A stretch of DNA of 64,000 bases, taken from assembly GCF_000350225.1 (NCBI RefSeq), contig NW_005179313.1:1-64000 (forward strand). The letters are read 5' to 3'. Numbering within the stretch: the first letter of the stretch is position 1; each line of letters begins with the position of its first letter. The translations under genes were made by a program, and so were the position numbers. Origin of the DNA: Chondrus crispus. Taxonomy: Eukaryota > Rhodophyta > Florideophyceae > Gigartinales > Gigartinaceae. The notes under the pieces were generated by a model. It did not search any database and was not told the DNA's origin. It saw only the letters and a program-made list of their open reading frames with translations. Shown in pieces: positions 23,095 to 33,417 of this stretch.

Positions 23095-23349
23095 AGGCGT
23101 ACTGTAGTAGTAAGCCGGGAATCCTCCGTTCACTCCATTGATGATATCTCGGTTCTGCGCGTCAGAGACCAAGATCGGCAGAAGTGGGGACGCGGGCCCC
23201 GTACCTTTCGAGAAACGCGGGATGGATAGAAGACGGCTGGATGAGGGATGAGAACATGAAAGAGTTGGATTCGGTTGGCGAGACGCGAGATGTGGCGTCG
23301 TAGAGTGGTACATGAAGTGTTTGCTCGAGTTGTGACATTTCTGGGGCAC
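22996..23349 (-). CDS. ORF downstream of Uma2 copy 1, shared by both copies (unrecognised)
   Basis: 117 codons starting MPQKCHNSSKHFMYHS, basic and Ser/Pro-rich, with RLLSIPRFSKG and FPAYYYSTPPRLRLK. Nearly identical in copy 2 (25730-26116) over about 100 residues, diverging where copy 2 has its deletion. It overlaps the previous feature in another frame, so it could be its 5' exon or transit sequence, or simply the 3' untranslated region of the Uma2 gene. Weak evidence for coding. Confidence 0.25.
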   Translation of the reverse strand: MPQKCHNSSKHFMYHSTTPHLASRQPNPTLSCSHPSSSRLLSIPRFSKGTGPASPLLPILVSDAQNRDIINGVNGGFPAYYYSTPPRLRLKAQQISGRLSLLWNCCTHQRRNRWWDG

Positions 23350-23434
23350 CCTAGACTATCCTACTATCCTTTATCGACGTTCTTCACGGAATTTGTATGC
23401 CTTTCACCTTTCGCGGTAGAGCCGCCTTTGACTT

Positions 23435-24832
23435 TCATCTGTGCTTCCCCACGGAATTCGTATGCGTTCCACCTTTCGCGGTAGAGCCGCCTTTGAATTC
23501 CTCCAACTGCCTTTCGAGCTCATCTACTCTCGCTTGTGCTGCTTTTGCCTTTGCTTGTGCTGCTTCTGCCCTCGCTTGGGCTGCTTCTGCCTCTGCTTGG
23601 GCTGCTTCTGCCTTTGCTTGGGCTGCTTCTGCCTTTGCTTGGGCTGCTTCTGCCTTTGCTTGGGCTGCTTCCTTTGCACGCCGTTCTACTTCCTTTGCAC
23701 GCCGTTCTGATGCAGCAGTTGCTTGCGCTTCTTCCATTGCACGCTGTTCTGCTTCCTCTGCACGCCGTTCTGATGCAGCAGCCGCTTCCGCTGCTTCCGC
23801 TGCGATTGCACGCCGTTCTGCTTCCTCTGCACGCTGTTCTGATGCAGCAGCCGCTTCCGCGGCTTCCGCTGCACGCCGTTCTGATGCAGCAGCCACTTCC
23901 GCTGCTTCCGCTGCTTCCGCTGCACGCCGTTCTGATGCAGTAGCCACTTCCGCTGCTTCCGCTGCTTCCGCTGCTTCCGCTGCTTCCGCTGCAAGCCGTT
24001 CTGATGCAGCAATTGCTTGCGCTGCTTCCCTTGCACGCCGTTCTCTCCGGATCGGTGACTGGGCGGCCTCTGGTGCCGTCTGCTGCGGTCTAAATATCTT
24101 TTCTGCAGTTAGGTTGCGTTCACGGAACAAAAAGCAGTCCACAAGCGTATCCCCTGTGTATACAACCTCTGAGTCGTAGTCAAGACGAGAACGCGTGTTT
24201 CGGATTAGCTTTCTTACTATCACGCGATCCGTCTCACGATCTAACATAACATATGTCTCAATCCCAGTGCGGCAGTACTCCTTAGACTTGGCGTCCATGT
24301 CAGTCAGTCTGTTGTTCGGGGTTGTGATTTCTATTACCATGCGTGGTATGTTGTCTTCGTGAAATATGATTTTCTGTGACCGGGGAGATGCGTTACCGGC
24401 GCTTTGAGCGGAAGCGTACGGACCCACAACAACATCCGGAATTCGGACGCTCGGCGACTGACTCTTCCCGGAACAGACCTTAACTTTGGGCGCAGTGTAG
24501 ATATTCACACGATTGTTACCGGTCAGCTCGGCGGTAAGGAACTTAGCCATGATGAATCCCTTCATGATCGTGTGTTGAGCATCGGTCATGTTGGGGCGAT
24601 GAAACAAAATTCCTTCAACAAGTTCGTAACGATCTTCTGCTTTGTTCGGCAAATCCAAGTACACATCAAGTTCGCAGGGGACGAGATGAAGCTCACCAAC
24701 ATGCTCGTCTTGCACGAGGAGATCGCTTTCGTCGGCGAATGTGGACGAGGCTGGAGAAGTGGGAGAGTTGAAAGTATTGGGAGACTGGGGCTGCGGAAAA
24801 GCGCTGTCCGAGTTGTGTGAAGGAAAGGCCAT
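23435..24832 (-). CDS. Uma2-family (DUF820) PD-(D/E)XK nuclease-like protein with long coiled coil, copy 1
   Basis: 465 residues. The core (about 60-250) has Uma2 signatures: RYELVEG (E70), PDVVV (D133), MVIEIT (E168), DAKSKEY (K182/K184) and YCRTGIETYVMLD. This fits a restriction-endonuclease-like fold with E-D-E-K residues. The tail (about 255-450) is an Ala/Glu/Arg coiled coil of repeated AEAA and ASERRA units, resembling tails of cyanobacterial Uma2 proteins. Uma2 proteins are abundant in cyanobacteria, and their function is poorly known. The uninterrupted frame and matching copy 2 support a real gene. Transfer from a cyanobacterium is inferred, not shown. DNA cleavage is not demonstrated. 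Confidence 0.85.
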   Translation of the reverse strand: MAFPSHNSDSAFPQPQSPNTFNSPTSPASSTFADESDLLVQDEHVGELHLVPCELDVYLDLPNKAEDRYELVEGILFHRPNMTDAQHTIMKGFIMAKFLTAELTGNNRVNIYTAPKVKVCSGKSQSPSVRIPDVVVGPYASAQSAGNASPRSQKIIFHEDNIPRMVIEITTPNNRLTDMDAKSKEYCRTGIETYVMLDRETDRVIVRKLIRNTRSRLDYDSEVVYTGDTLVDCFLFRERNLTAEKIFRPQQTAPEAAQSPIRRERRAREAAQAIAASERLAAEAAEAAEAAEAAEVATASERRAAEAAEAAEVAAASERRAAEAAEAAAASEQRAEEAERRAIAAEAAEAAAASERRAEEAEQRAMEEAQATAASERRAKEVERRAKEAAQAKAEAAQAKAEAAQAKAEAAQAEAEAAQARAEAAQAKAKAAQARVDELERQLEEFKGGSTAKGGTHTNSVGKHR

Positions 24833-25430
24833 GTTGCGGCCTCAAGCGCAATCGCCTGGTCTAGATGTCTTGGACCCCCGGGTGTGTTAGTGTACGTAGC
24901 GGAGCTGAGCTTTTTGTCCAGGGGCAGGCCACTTCGGAAGCATCGAATGCGGCAGTGTTGGATATCGCTACTACATATACTGTGCACATCCCTCTCCACC
25001 TGTCTCCTGGCCAGGGGGCACTTCCTTTTACCACACCCAGAGCAATGGCAAGAAGTCAACAACCATCATACAAAAGTACAGAATTAGAATTAAATCCTAC
25101 TTTTTGGCTTAAAATTGACCTCATTTTGTCTCACTCTTTTCTCAGATCCACCTCTCAGATCCACCTCAGAAACAAAGACAGTTTGCAATGCATCAATGAG
25201 CGAGCGGCATGCCAGCGGTGCACTCTGCGCAGCGTTTCCGCCGACACAATTCAAACCAGCGACCTGCCTGTTCACAGGTCACATGACCTCGCGTGACCAT
25301 TCCTCATCGCAGCAACCAGACTGAGCTATATGAGCACTGATTTGTCACTTGCAACACCTGACGTGTCGCAATCTGCACAGGAACAACAGTTAGTCCGAAT
25401 CCAATCCCCGGCGACGTGCAGGCTAGAGCG

Positions 25431-25694
25431 GGTGGAGGACGGCGCGCAGAAGAAGTTGAAGCGCGAGCAGGAGCGGCAGCGGACGAAGACGGCGGAGAAG
25501 GAGGTGGCGCGGGCGGGATGGGCGCGGCCGTGCAGGAGGTGCTGGCGAAGAAGGAGCGGCAAGGGCGGGTGATGAACACAAGCAGCGTGAGGTTCGACGA
25601 GCGCGACGGGCGCGGCGAGGTGACGTTTATGATTGTGTCGACGGTGGGGATGGAGAAGAAGCGCGGGCGGAAAAGCGGTACAAGTAAAGTTTCC
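25431..25694. other. Spacer between the duplicated Uma2 loci
   Basis: GC-rich, Arg/Lys/Glu-coding on the plus strand (VLAKKERQGRV, FDERDGRGEVTFMIVSTVG within 25416-25690) and Pro/Ser-rich on the minus strand. The plus reading could be a broken exon of a host gene, but I do not recognise it. Confidence 0.35.
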
Positions 25695-25749
25695 TCAAAC
25701 ACTCCATGCCTTTATCCACTCTATTCCATTTATTTATATTCATGTATTG

Positions 25750-26116
25750 ATACTTTCATTCCAAAAACTTTATTACATTCAAACCCTTTCGCATTCGTGC
25801 AGCAGTTCCAAGGAAAAGAAAGGCGACCTGATATCTGTTGTGCTTTTAGGCGGAGGCGCGGAGGCGTACTGTAGTAGTAAGCCGGGAATCCTCCGTTCAC
25901 TCCGCCGATGATATCTCGGTTCTGTACGTCAGAGACCAAGATCGGCAGAAGTGGGGACGCGGGCCCCGTACCTTTCGAGAACCGCGGGATGGATAGAAGA
26001 CGGCTGGATGAGGGATGAGAACATGAAAGAGTTGGATTCGGTTGGCGAGACGCGAGATGTGGCGTCGTAGAGTGGTACATGAAGTGTTTGCTCGAGTTGT
26101 GACATTTCTGGGGCAC
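25750..26116 (-). pseudogene. ORF downstream of Uma2 copy 2 (truncated counterpart of 22740-23349)
   Basis: Repeats the MPQKCHNSSK reading almost exactly and contains HNRYQVAFLFLGTAAR in another frame, but lacks the two hydrophobic segments of copy 1 because of a 270-bp deletion. If copy 1 is a gene, this is its remnant. Confidence 0.35.
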
Positions 26117-26201
26117 CCTAGACTATCCTACTATCCTTTATCGACGTTCTTCACGGAATTTGTATGCCTTCCACCTTTCGCGGTAGAGCCGCCTTTGACT
26201 T

Positions 26202-27371
26202 TCATCTGGGCTTCCCCCCGGAATTCGTATGCTTTCCACCTCTCGCGGAAGAGCCGCCTTTGCCTTTCCCGAACTGCCTTTCGAGCTCATCTACTCTCGC
26301 CTGGGCTGCTTCTGCCTTTGCTTGGGCTGCTTCTGCCTTTGCTTGGGCTGCTTCCTTTGCACGCCGTTCTTTTTCCTTTGCACGCCGTTCTTTTTCCTTT
26401 GCACGCCGTTCTGATACAGCAGTTGCTTGGGCTGCTTCTGCCTTTGCTTGGGCTGCTTCCTTTGCACGCCGTTCTGATACAGCAGTTGCTTGCGCTTCTT
26501 CCTTTGCACGCCGTTCTGATACAGCAGTTGCTTGCGCTGCTTCCTTTTCACGCCGTTCTCTTTCCTTTGCACGCTGTTCTCTCCGGGTCGGTGACTGGGC
26601 GGCCTCTTCTGCGGTCTGCTGCGGTCTAAATATCTTTTCTGCAGTTAGGTTACGTTCACGGAACAAAAAGCAGTCCACAAGCGTATCCCCTGTGTATACA
26701 ACCTCTGAGTCGTAGTCAAGACGAGAACGCGTGTTTCGGATTAGCTTTCTTACTATCACGCGATCCGTCTCACGGTCTATGATAACATATGTCGCAATCC
26801 CAGTGCGGCAGTACTCCTCAGACTTGGCGTTCATGTCGGTCAGTCTGTTGCTCGGGCTTGTGATTTCTATTACCATGAGTGGTATGTTGTCTTCGTGAAA
26901 TATGATTTTCTGTGACCGGGGAGATGCGTTACCGGTGCTTTCAGAGGAAGTGTACGGACCCACAACAACATCCGGAACTCGGACGCTCGGCGACCGACTC
27001 TTCCCGGAAGAGACCTTAACTTTCATCTCAGGGTAGATATTCACACGATTGTTACCGGTCAGCTTGACGGCCCTGAACTTAGTCACGAGGAATTCCTTTA
27101 TGATCGCGTGTTGAGTATTGGCCATGTTGGGTCGATGAAACAAAATTCCTTCAACAAGTTCGTAACGATCTTCTGCTTTGTTCGGCAAATCCAAGTACAC
27201 GTCAAGTGCGCAGGGGACGAGATGAAGCTCACCAACATGCGGTTCGTCTTGCACGAAGAGATCGCTTTCGTCGGCGAATGTGGCCGAGGCTGGAGAAGTG
27301 GGAGAGTTGAGGGTATTGGGAGACTGTGGCTGCGGAAAAGCGCTGTCCGAGTTGTGTGAAGGAAAGGCCAT
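26202..27371 (-). CDS. Uma2-family (DUF820) nuclease-like protein with coiled coil, copy 2
   Basis: 389 residues, the same organisation as copy 1: RYELVEG, PDVVV, MVIEIT, NAKSEEYCRTGIATYV, then LTAEKIFRPQQT and a coiled coil from about 260 to 375. The tail is about 75 residues shorter, with units such as KERRAKE and AAQAKAE in place of copy 1's AEAAEAA blocks. All predicted catalytic residues are retained and the frame is intact. The conserved core set against the fluctuating tail suggests selection on the core and repeat slippage in the tail. I found no bacterial operon context; the neighbours are transposons. Confidence 0.85.
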   Translation of the reverse strand: MAFPSHNSDSAFPQPQSPNTLNSPTSPASATFADESDLFVQDEPHVGELHLVPCALDVYLDLPNKAEDRYELVEGILFHRPNMANTQHAIIKEFLVTKFRAVKLTGNNRVNIYPEMKVKVSSGKSRSPSVRVPDVVVGPYTSSESTGNASPRSQKIIFHEDNIPLMVIEITSPSNRLTDMNAKSEEYCRTGIATYVIIDRETDRVIVRKLIRNTRSRLDYDSEVVYTGDTLVDCFLFRERNLTAEKIFRPQQTAEEAAQSPTRREQRAKERERREKEAAQATAVSERRAKEEAQATAVSERRAKEAAQAKAEAAQATAVSERRAKEKERRAKEKERRAKEAAQAKAEAAQAKAEAAQARVDELERQFGKGKGGSSARGGKHTNSGGKPR

Positions 27372-27800
27372 GTTGCGGCCTCAAGCGCAATCGCCTGGTC
27401 TAGATGACTTGGAACCCCGGGTGTGTCAGTGTAGCGAAGCTGAGCTTTTTGTCCAGGGGCATGCCACTTCGGAAGCATTGCATGCGTAGATAAGTGGCAA
27501 GAAGTCAACAACCATTATTCAAAAGTACAAAATTAGAATTAAATCCTACTTTTTGGCTTAAAATTGACCTCATTTTATCTCGCTCTTTTCTCAGATGCAC
27601 CGCAACGGTGAACACCTCATAAACAAAGGCAGCTTTGGTGCATCAATGACCCAACGGCTTGCCAGCGGTGGACCCCTTTGCGCAACGTTTCCGCCGACAC
27701 AATTCAAACCAGCGCCCTGCCTGCGACCTCGCGTGACCATTCTTCATCGCAGCAGCCCCACGCCTTCCTGGCGACAAGCCAATCCCCGGCGACGTCCACG

Positions 27801-28164
27801 CGGGGGCCGCCCCCGCTCTGACATTTCTGTATTAGCAACGTACAAGCGACTCACAGGCTCCGAACACATCGCAACGGCGTGGGAGACTCCACAAAGTCGT
27901 AGGAGACCTCCCTCACCCGAAGGACTGCATGCTAGTGGCAGATCATGACTGACGACCTCTAGTGATAGATCTATCCGACAGGGGCTTGTTCTCATATGAG
28001 GCCGGCGATGTGCTCATATGAGGACAGCTCCTTTTTCGCAAAATATATATAAATTGAATTGAACATTCAAAAAGCTACCTTGAGCACTATTTCCTTAACG
28101 TGCATGTTTTCGGTAACAGCATATTGCAGAACACCCTGATAGCAGCTTTGAATACGCAAAAAGC
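27801..28164. other. Spacer left of the TTAA element
   Basis: No supported gene. It becomes AT-rich after 28020 (aaaatatatataaattg) up to the TTAA at 28165. Confidence 0.4.
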
Positions 28165-28168
28165 TTAA

Positions 28169-28184
28169 GGATGTGCCCGACGAT
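28169..28184 (+). repeat. Left terminal inverted repeat of the TTAA element
   Basis: ggatgtgcccgacgat, inverse of 33402-33417 with one mismatch (g/a at the eleventh base). Confidence 0.85.
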
Positions 28185-28428
28185 CTTTCAGAGCTTCTGA
28201 TTGGTCCGATCCAGACGCTCATCAGACGATTGTGGCCATTTATTTCGGTGATCCGTTACAGTTTTGACCAATCACGTGGTCGAGCGAAGCACAGTCTTAT
28301 GGATTTTCCAGATGCGCCACATCCCCTTGAGACAGTGGGCACAGTGTTTTACACGGCCAAGTCCAGAGTCACGTTGAGGCAAACAGCAGCGGGTTTGGCT
28401 CTGCAGCCTTCTGAGAAGCAAGCGTGAC

Positions 28429-30377
28429 ATGGCCGACACGCGCGCCGATGAGCCGAACGACCCGGAGTTCATCGCTATGGCGCCACTCGAGCCGGCAGAG
28501 GACGTTCCAGACGCAGTCCTTACGGAGCAACTGTTGTCCTTCGGGGGCATTCTGTTCCTTGAGCTACAACACTGGCGCGATGACTCGCAAAAGCGGTATG
28601 TTGTAAGCGCCGAGCGAGGCCATAACATTCTGGCGCAGCTTCCAACGGGACACGGAAAGTCGGTGCTGGACATTGTCCCGGCCTTGGCGAGAGGGGGCCT
28701 CACGTTGTTTGTGGCTCCGACTCTGTCTTTTGTCGATGATTTGTACGCCAAATGCGTTTCTCGGCAGATACTTGCCTTCCGAATAACTGGGCAGTCGCAG
28801 TACGACGATCAGGCTCTCTGCGGTGAAGCGGTCGTGCACTGCCAGGGCGGTGTTGTGTTGACGACTCCCGAGAAGGCCTGCTCGGGGCAAATGCAGTTGC
28901 TTCTTGAGAAGGTTCACTTTACGCGGGTTTTTATCGATGAAGCACATTGCTGGGTTGCGGACGGGGAGTAGCGGTCGGGTCACATGAGGCTCACGGGTTG
29001 GCTTGGGCCATTCATCGAGAAGAAAATGATGTCTGTGACGTTCATGTCGGCAACCCTGCCTGGTGACTTTCTCTCGCGCGCGTCCGAAGAACTAGACGTT
29101 CCGAGAGAGTCGTGGACTGTTCTGATGAGCAGCGTGTCCCGACCATGTCTGCGCTTGGAGGTTGAGTCAAAGGTCCGAGTGAGAGGAGCTGCAAAGCGTA
29201 TCGCCGAGCTATTGCAGGCTACACCGGAGGCTCAGTGCGCGGTTTTTTTTGCTGGCTGCCGTCGCAGTGCGACAACGTGTGCAAAAGTCTTCGGAAGTTG
29301 GGAAGTGTCGCTGCGCGTGCTGGTAACTGCCTCTGCAATGTCTACTACAGCGCCCTTCCTATGGAGACAAGGCGCCGAAGGCTGCGAAAGTGGCTCAGCG
29401 GAGAGGTTCGATGCCTCATTGGCACCACGTCAATCGCGATGGGAATCGATCATCCAAGTATTAGCTTAGTCGTTCACTACGGGTTGCCCGATTCGGCAAC
29501 GTCTTATGCACAGCACGTCGAACGTGCGGCTCGCAGAGCAGGACAAACAGCTCGATGCGTGCTTATGTTCTCACCTCTGGCGGACATGTCGGGCTGGGCC
29601 ACGCTGTCCAATCTGCCTAGCTCCGGGCAGCCCGCTTCTGGCGCCGCGGCGGTAGACATCGGTGGGCGGGCAGAGCCCGATGATGCCTTCATTGGGAGAG
29701 CAGCATGGGCTGAAATCGAGTTTGTCAGGCAGGACACGGAGGACCGAAGGAGGTTCTATAGGGGCCTGGCCGCAATAGTTCTCATGGCTCGACGTGCACA
29801 GCTGGGTACATGCATGCGGCGTCTGCTTGGTCTGGCTTTTGTGCAGTATGAAGATTGGAATGCTGAAAGTGACTGTGGAGACTGCGTCGCGTGCACCGGC
29901 GCCGTGGGGTGTGGCAGGTCTAAGTCTAGGGACGCGACCGTTTTTGCGTTCGCAGTTGTGGCTGCGGTGGGCTGCTTCAAATCGCGGGGGATAGGTGTGC
30001 AAGAGGGATACGAGCTTGTGAATGCGTTTTTCTGCAACGGGTCCTTCGAAGGCGCCCCGCAGGCTGTGGTAAAGCTCATAAGGTCTGCTAGCGAGGAGGA
30101 GGGGCTTGACGCAGAGGCTCTGGGGGAAGACCTACACGCATCGCTGAGTTCAATTCTTCTAGATCCCGCCACCAAGCCGGCTTCGGTGCTAGCAAGAGCT
30201 CAGTTTGAGTTTATGTGCCTTTATGTTGTTGCCGATTCGAACTGCTTATCCATTATTGCGGTCAAGTCCGCCACTCGATTTCGCAGCATTCTGCGCCTCG
30301 TTGCCGTGCCGGGCTCCAGCGGCTTTCCGGGCTCGGTTGTTGTTGGTAGAGAAGTTAGGCGGCCGACGAGACCCTGA
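28429..30377 (+). pseudogene. RecQ-like superfamily 2 helicase inside the TTAA element (broken)
   Basis: The first piece (28429-28971) has a Q-motif-like LSFGGILFLELQ, Walker A LPTGHGKS (residues 71-78) and the DEAH box FIDEAHCW, and ends at a TAG (28969-28971). The frame continues with MSATLPGDF. An eight-T run at 29244-29251 marks a one-base frameshift into 29235-30377, which holds the second domain: IGTTSIAMGIDHPSISLVVHYGLP and YAQHVERAARRAGQ. This matches RecQ motifs V and VI apart from the usual GRAGRDG. RecQ helicases unwind DNA with 3'-5' polarity; a role in transposition is inferred. The C-terminal 240 residues are unrecognised and include Cys pairs (CGDCVACTGAVGCG), which could be a RecQ zinc remnant. 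Confidence 0.85.
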
Positions 30378-30613
30378 CAAGGCGCATACACAGGCAAAGA
30401 CCTCGCTCACAAAAAAACGGAAGCGACATCGCTAGAATCGCTCTCAACTCTGTCGTAGCTCAAACATCCACTGAACGTCCACGGATACTGCCGTTGCTCC
30501 ACTACCAAGTGCCGCCGCGCGGAGCAAGTCATGCAAAGCCCCCCGCGCTCCTCTCGTCTCTCCTGTACTTTGCGGCGGCTGCATTTCTCAGAGTTGCAGT
30601 ACACATGTCGCCT

Positions 30614-32347
30614 CTATGCGGGTAAGACTACTTTTGCGTACTGTCTGGTGAGAGCGTTGTCTTTCGGGAGTGCACGCATTTTTGCAGCATAGGCTCCGTA
30701 CGGGATCAGCTGGGTTGCAAACGCCATGTTGTACGGCTTCATTCTTTCCACACGCTCGTCGGAGTGCTTCTGACGGGCCTCAAGCTCATCGCACGCCAAC
30801 TTCATCTGTGTATTTCTGTCGGTCTCCACCTGCTTGTCGATCCGCGCCAGGTATGACTTGTCGGCTTCAGACAGCACCTGTCGGCTGCCGAAGACCATGT
30901 CCAGAAGGACTTCTGCCGTCCAGAGCACGCTCCTGTTCCACACAAGCACCTGTATGCTCCTTCGAAGAGTTGCGTTTATCCCGTCGTTGCCGCTCTTTCC
31001 ATTGGAGGATCCGTGGATGACCATCGAATGATGGAACGACTCGTTGATGGAAGTGTTTGCGTCAACCAGCACCTGTTGCTACTCCTCTCGTCGCAATGCG
31101 GCCCGGATGCGCTGCTTCAGGAGCGCCGCGCTGTTCTCGCTCAAAGAAGCCAGGGACCGATTTGCGGGCACCTGATACGACGAGCCCAAGCCACTTTTGA
31201 CACAGATGGAGGATGGTTGACATTGACTGTGGTCGCCCCTCCAGTGGTCCACACAGCCAACAACTGCGTCATCGAATTGCGAGGCCGACAATTTGTTTTG
31301 CTTTCCAATGTAGTAGCACCAGAGCAGGTGCTTTTGTAAGTTGACTATCAGCGCGACGTGCTCCTCGCTCAGCGTCTTCCGATTCTCGCCATATGCCTTG
31401 AGTAAACGTTTTTTGACAGTTGACGAAAAATAACGCAGGTCCAGTCCTATATCACGAACAGAGTCTAGCTCGCGAGCCTTTGCTCCCAATCTCAAATCAC
31501 CGTCACAGACGAGCGTAACCTGCTTCCTAGCACTCACCAGCCTCTTATTCACGTCTGGCATGATAGCCTCGAAGTACGAGTCCTCCATAGTCTGCGACGC
31601 GCCTGCCACTCCATGCTCTCCTTCAAATGACACGTAGACTACATCTGCCGCGCTCGACTCCTCCTCAGCATCCTCGCTGTCAGCGACTGCCACTGTCCGG
31701 AGGCCTGTATGCCTGCTGTTTTGCACAACGTGAAACCCGACGACTGGGAAGCCGGAAACGTAGCCGTCGGGCTTCTCTGTGAGGTGCGCAAGCAAGTCCC
31801 CATACCCAACCGACGCGTTCCGCCCGTGACTCCAGGCGCCGTCAAAAGAGAGGTCAGGCGCATCTCCGGATCGCCCATTCTCAGACTCAAGCAAAATGTC
31901 GAGGGCATGCATGCATTCCGCTTTGGCAGCGCATACAATCTTGTCCCGAAGCCCAGCATCCTCAAGGTACCGGTACGAAACTGTGTCGTCGATGCCCGGC
32001 CCCATTCCCGTCAGCGCTGCGAAAGTGTCTATCTTTTGTAGAGAGCCTCCACGCACCACAATCGCGATTGAAGCTAACACGTTCAACAAAGCGGGCGAGC
32101 GAGCAGGGTGCGCATCCAGGCGGTCTTTAGAGCCTCGGTTCAAGCAGAACTCCCCCAGACACGCGCTGCACTTCACTGACACGACAATGGCCCGCCCCTC
32201 AACAATCGTCCCTCGCGGTATAATGTGCAGAGCGTCAACAGCAGCGCAGCCAGGGGCGAAGCATCGGCCCCGACACGCCAGACTGAGCACTAGTTCTGTC
32301 CGCAATGTCATAAAAGACGGCAAGTTGCACTCATTCATTCTCTCCAA
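30614..32347 (-). pseudogene. DDE-type transposase of the TTAA element, one in-frame stop
   Basis: Two pieces in the same frame, 31079-32347 (422 codons) and 30614-31072, separated by one TAG at 31079-31081. Candidate catalytic residues: D169 in LSFDGAW, D282 or D284 in CDGDLRLG, and E in TSINESFHH just after the stop. HWRGDHSQCQPSSIC lies before it, as in transposases of the animal Mutator-like domain type where a Cys-His segment precedes NESFH. The N terminus has Cys pairs (CRGRCFAPGC, CSACLGEFC) that may bind zinc or DNA. It converges with the helicase gene 240 bp away. Its family name is my inference from motif spacing. Confidence 0.72.
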
Positions 32348-32769
32348 GGCTCCTGGGCACGACCTATCTTCTCTTCGCTTGGATTTGTTATTTGGTACAG
32401 ACCTGGAGCAACGGTCGTGCCTCGTGTGCAGCGATGCCCGCCAACGGGGTCAAGCAGATCGTCGTCACTCTCCATGCTGGCGGCAGGCATGCGCAGCCCA
32501 GCCGCGTTGACCGTCGGGGCATTCGGAAAGCAAAACCTACGCCGCTTCGAGCGCACGACAACCACAGCTCGGTCACTTTCCAGCCCTAGCGACCGCCTGC
32601 GATCTTTCCACTTCCCAGGGGCGCTCTTGGAACCTAGAATAGCTTTGTTGACAGTGTGCCTAACGCTACCAGGAATGACCTCCCTAACCACCAATCTGGC
32701 TGCCCTGCGTCGGTCTCTCGTGGATATGACGCCGTCTGCGCGTCCATGCTGCGCGCTCACATGTCGCAT
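32335..32769 (-). CDS. Possible upstream exon of the transposase gene (unrecognised)
   Basis: 144 codons, Arg-rich (RDRRRAARLVVREVIPG, KWKDRRRSLG), ending just inside the transposase ORF in another frame. It may be an N-terminal DNA-binding exon or a decayed part of the transposase gene. Start and splice sites are not clear. Confidence 0.3.
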   Translation of the reverse strand: MRHVSAQHGRADGVISTRDRRRAARLVVREVIPGSVRHTVNKAILGSKSAPGKWKDRRRSLGLESDRAVVVVRSKRRRFCFPNAPTVNAAGLRMPAASMESDDDLLDPVGGHRCTRGTTVAPGLYQITNPSEEKIGRAQEPWRE

Positions 32770-32866
32770 GACTCTGTAGACAGAGCCAGGAAACGCGCTC
32801 TGTATAGGAACGTAAGATATCTAAGGCGTAGGAGGAGCAAAAGTGCTGCAAACACGACAAAAAGAG

Positions 32867-33145
32867 TTAGCAATTGATTGAGCCGGATGCATGAGCTAAA
32901 AATAGTGTAGTACCTTCAAATCCCATTTTCAAAATAGTTCTCTCGTCTACATGTGAGGCGCAGTCTTGACAATCGTTTGCGGAAGTTTGAAAGATTTTCA
33001 TCTCTTCGTTTTCCGTACAGACCTTCAAGTAGGCGTCGCCCTCGAGGACTGCAACCAGTCTGCTCTCTCGCATGCACTGCCAGCATATTCTGTCGGATTC
33101 TTCCAAATATAGCACTCCTCTGGAGAGGAGCACCTTGCGCAGCAA
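32867..33145 (-). CDS. Short Cys-rich ORF near the right end of the TTAA element
   Basis: 92 codons with ICWQCMRESRL, VCTENEE and NDCQDCASH, a pattern of CxxC pairs compatible with a zinc-binding module, for example a transposase N-terminal DNA-binding domain. Same strand as the transposase and upstream of it. Not recognised as a named family. Confidence 0.35.
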   Translation of the reverse strand: MLRKVLLSRGVLYLEESDRICWQCMRESRLVAVLEGDAYLKVCTENEEMKIFQTSANDCQDCASHVDERTILKMGFEGTTLFLAHASGSINC

Positions 33146-33260
33146 CTAATAAACTTTGTGCGTCGCGTTGCGCTTTGTAGAGATGCACAGAGCACATTTC
33201 ATGTTGGTCGTAGGTGCCCGTCGCGACCAAAAAGGGCTACAAAGGTCGCAATACCGTCGT

Positions 33261-33316
33261 CAACTCTACCCGCCTTTTTTCCCTGCAGTTTGAAGGAAAA
33301 AAAGCGGGTAGAGTTG
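33261..33316. repeat. Subterminal hairpin in the TTAA element
   Basis: caactctacccgc plus a T run is mirrored by an A run plus gcgggtagagttg, giving arms of about 20 bp around a 16-base loop. Located 100 bp inside the right end, it could be a transposase-binding or structural site. Confidence 0.7.
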
Positions 33317-33401
33317 CAGTTCAAACGTCGCGGCCCGCTAAAAACAACCTACAAATAGCCCTTATGAAATACCTGCGTTTTTGACCCATTCTAGAAAATA
33401 T

Positions 33402-33417
33402 CGTTGGGCACATCCTT
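33402..33417 (-). repeat. Right terminal inverted repeat of the TTAA element
   Basis: atcgttgggcacatcc, followed by the TTAA copy at 33418-33421. Confidence 0.85.

Larger units (their letters stand above)
22690..25430. repeat. Segmental duplication, copy 1 (Uma2 locus)
   Basis: Matches 25695-27800 in the same orientation: both contain the tattacattca stretch, the MPQKCHNSS ORF, the Uma2-like gene and the upstream region with tactttttggcttaaaattg. Copy 1 has about 270 bp (22757-23026) that copy 2 lacks, and a longer coiled-coil repeat. Confidence 0.9.
25695..27800. repeat. Segmental duplication, copy 2 (Uma2 locus)
   Basis: Direct repeat of 22690-25430 with fewer coiled-coil units and without the 270-bp segment at 22757-23026. 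The similarity continues past the gene start to about 27800 (caatccccggcgacgt). Confidence 0.88.

Noticed and set aside
23510-24060. CRISPR-like short repeats
   Set aside because: Units are contiguous, in frame and without unique spacers; they encode a coiled coil.
23397-24179. Plus-strand ORFs rich in Ala/Ser/Cys/Leu opposite the Uma2 tail
   Set aside because: They are the antisense reading of the coiled-coil minisatellite; the minus frame has the recognisable domain.
25304-25702. 132-codon Pro/Ser-rich minus ORF
   Set aside because: No motif; composition follows from a GC-rich Lys/Glu/Arg reading on the other strand.
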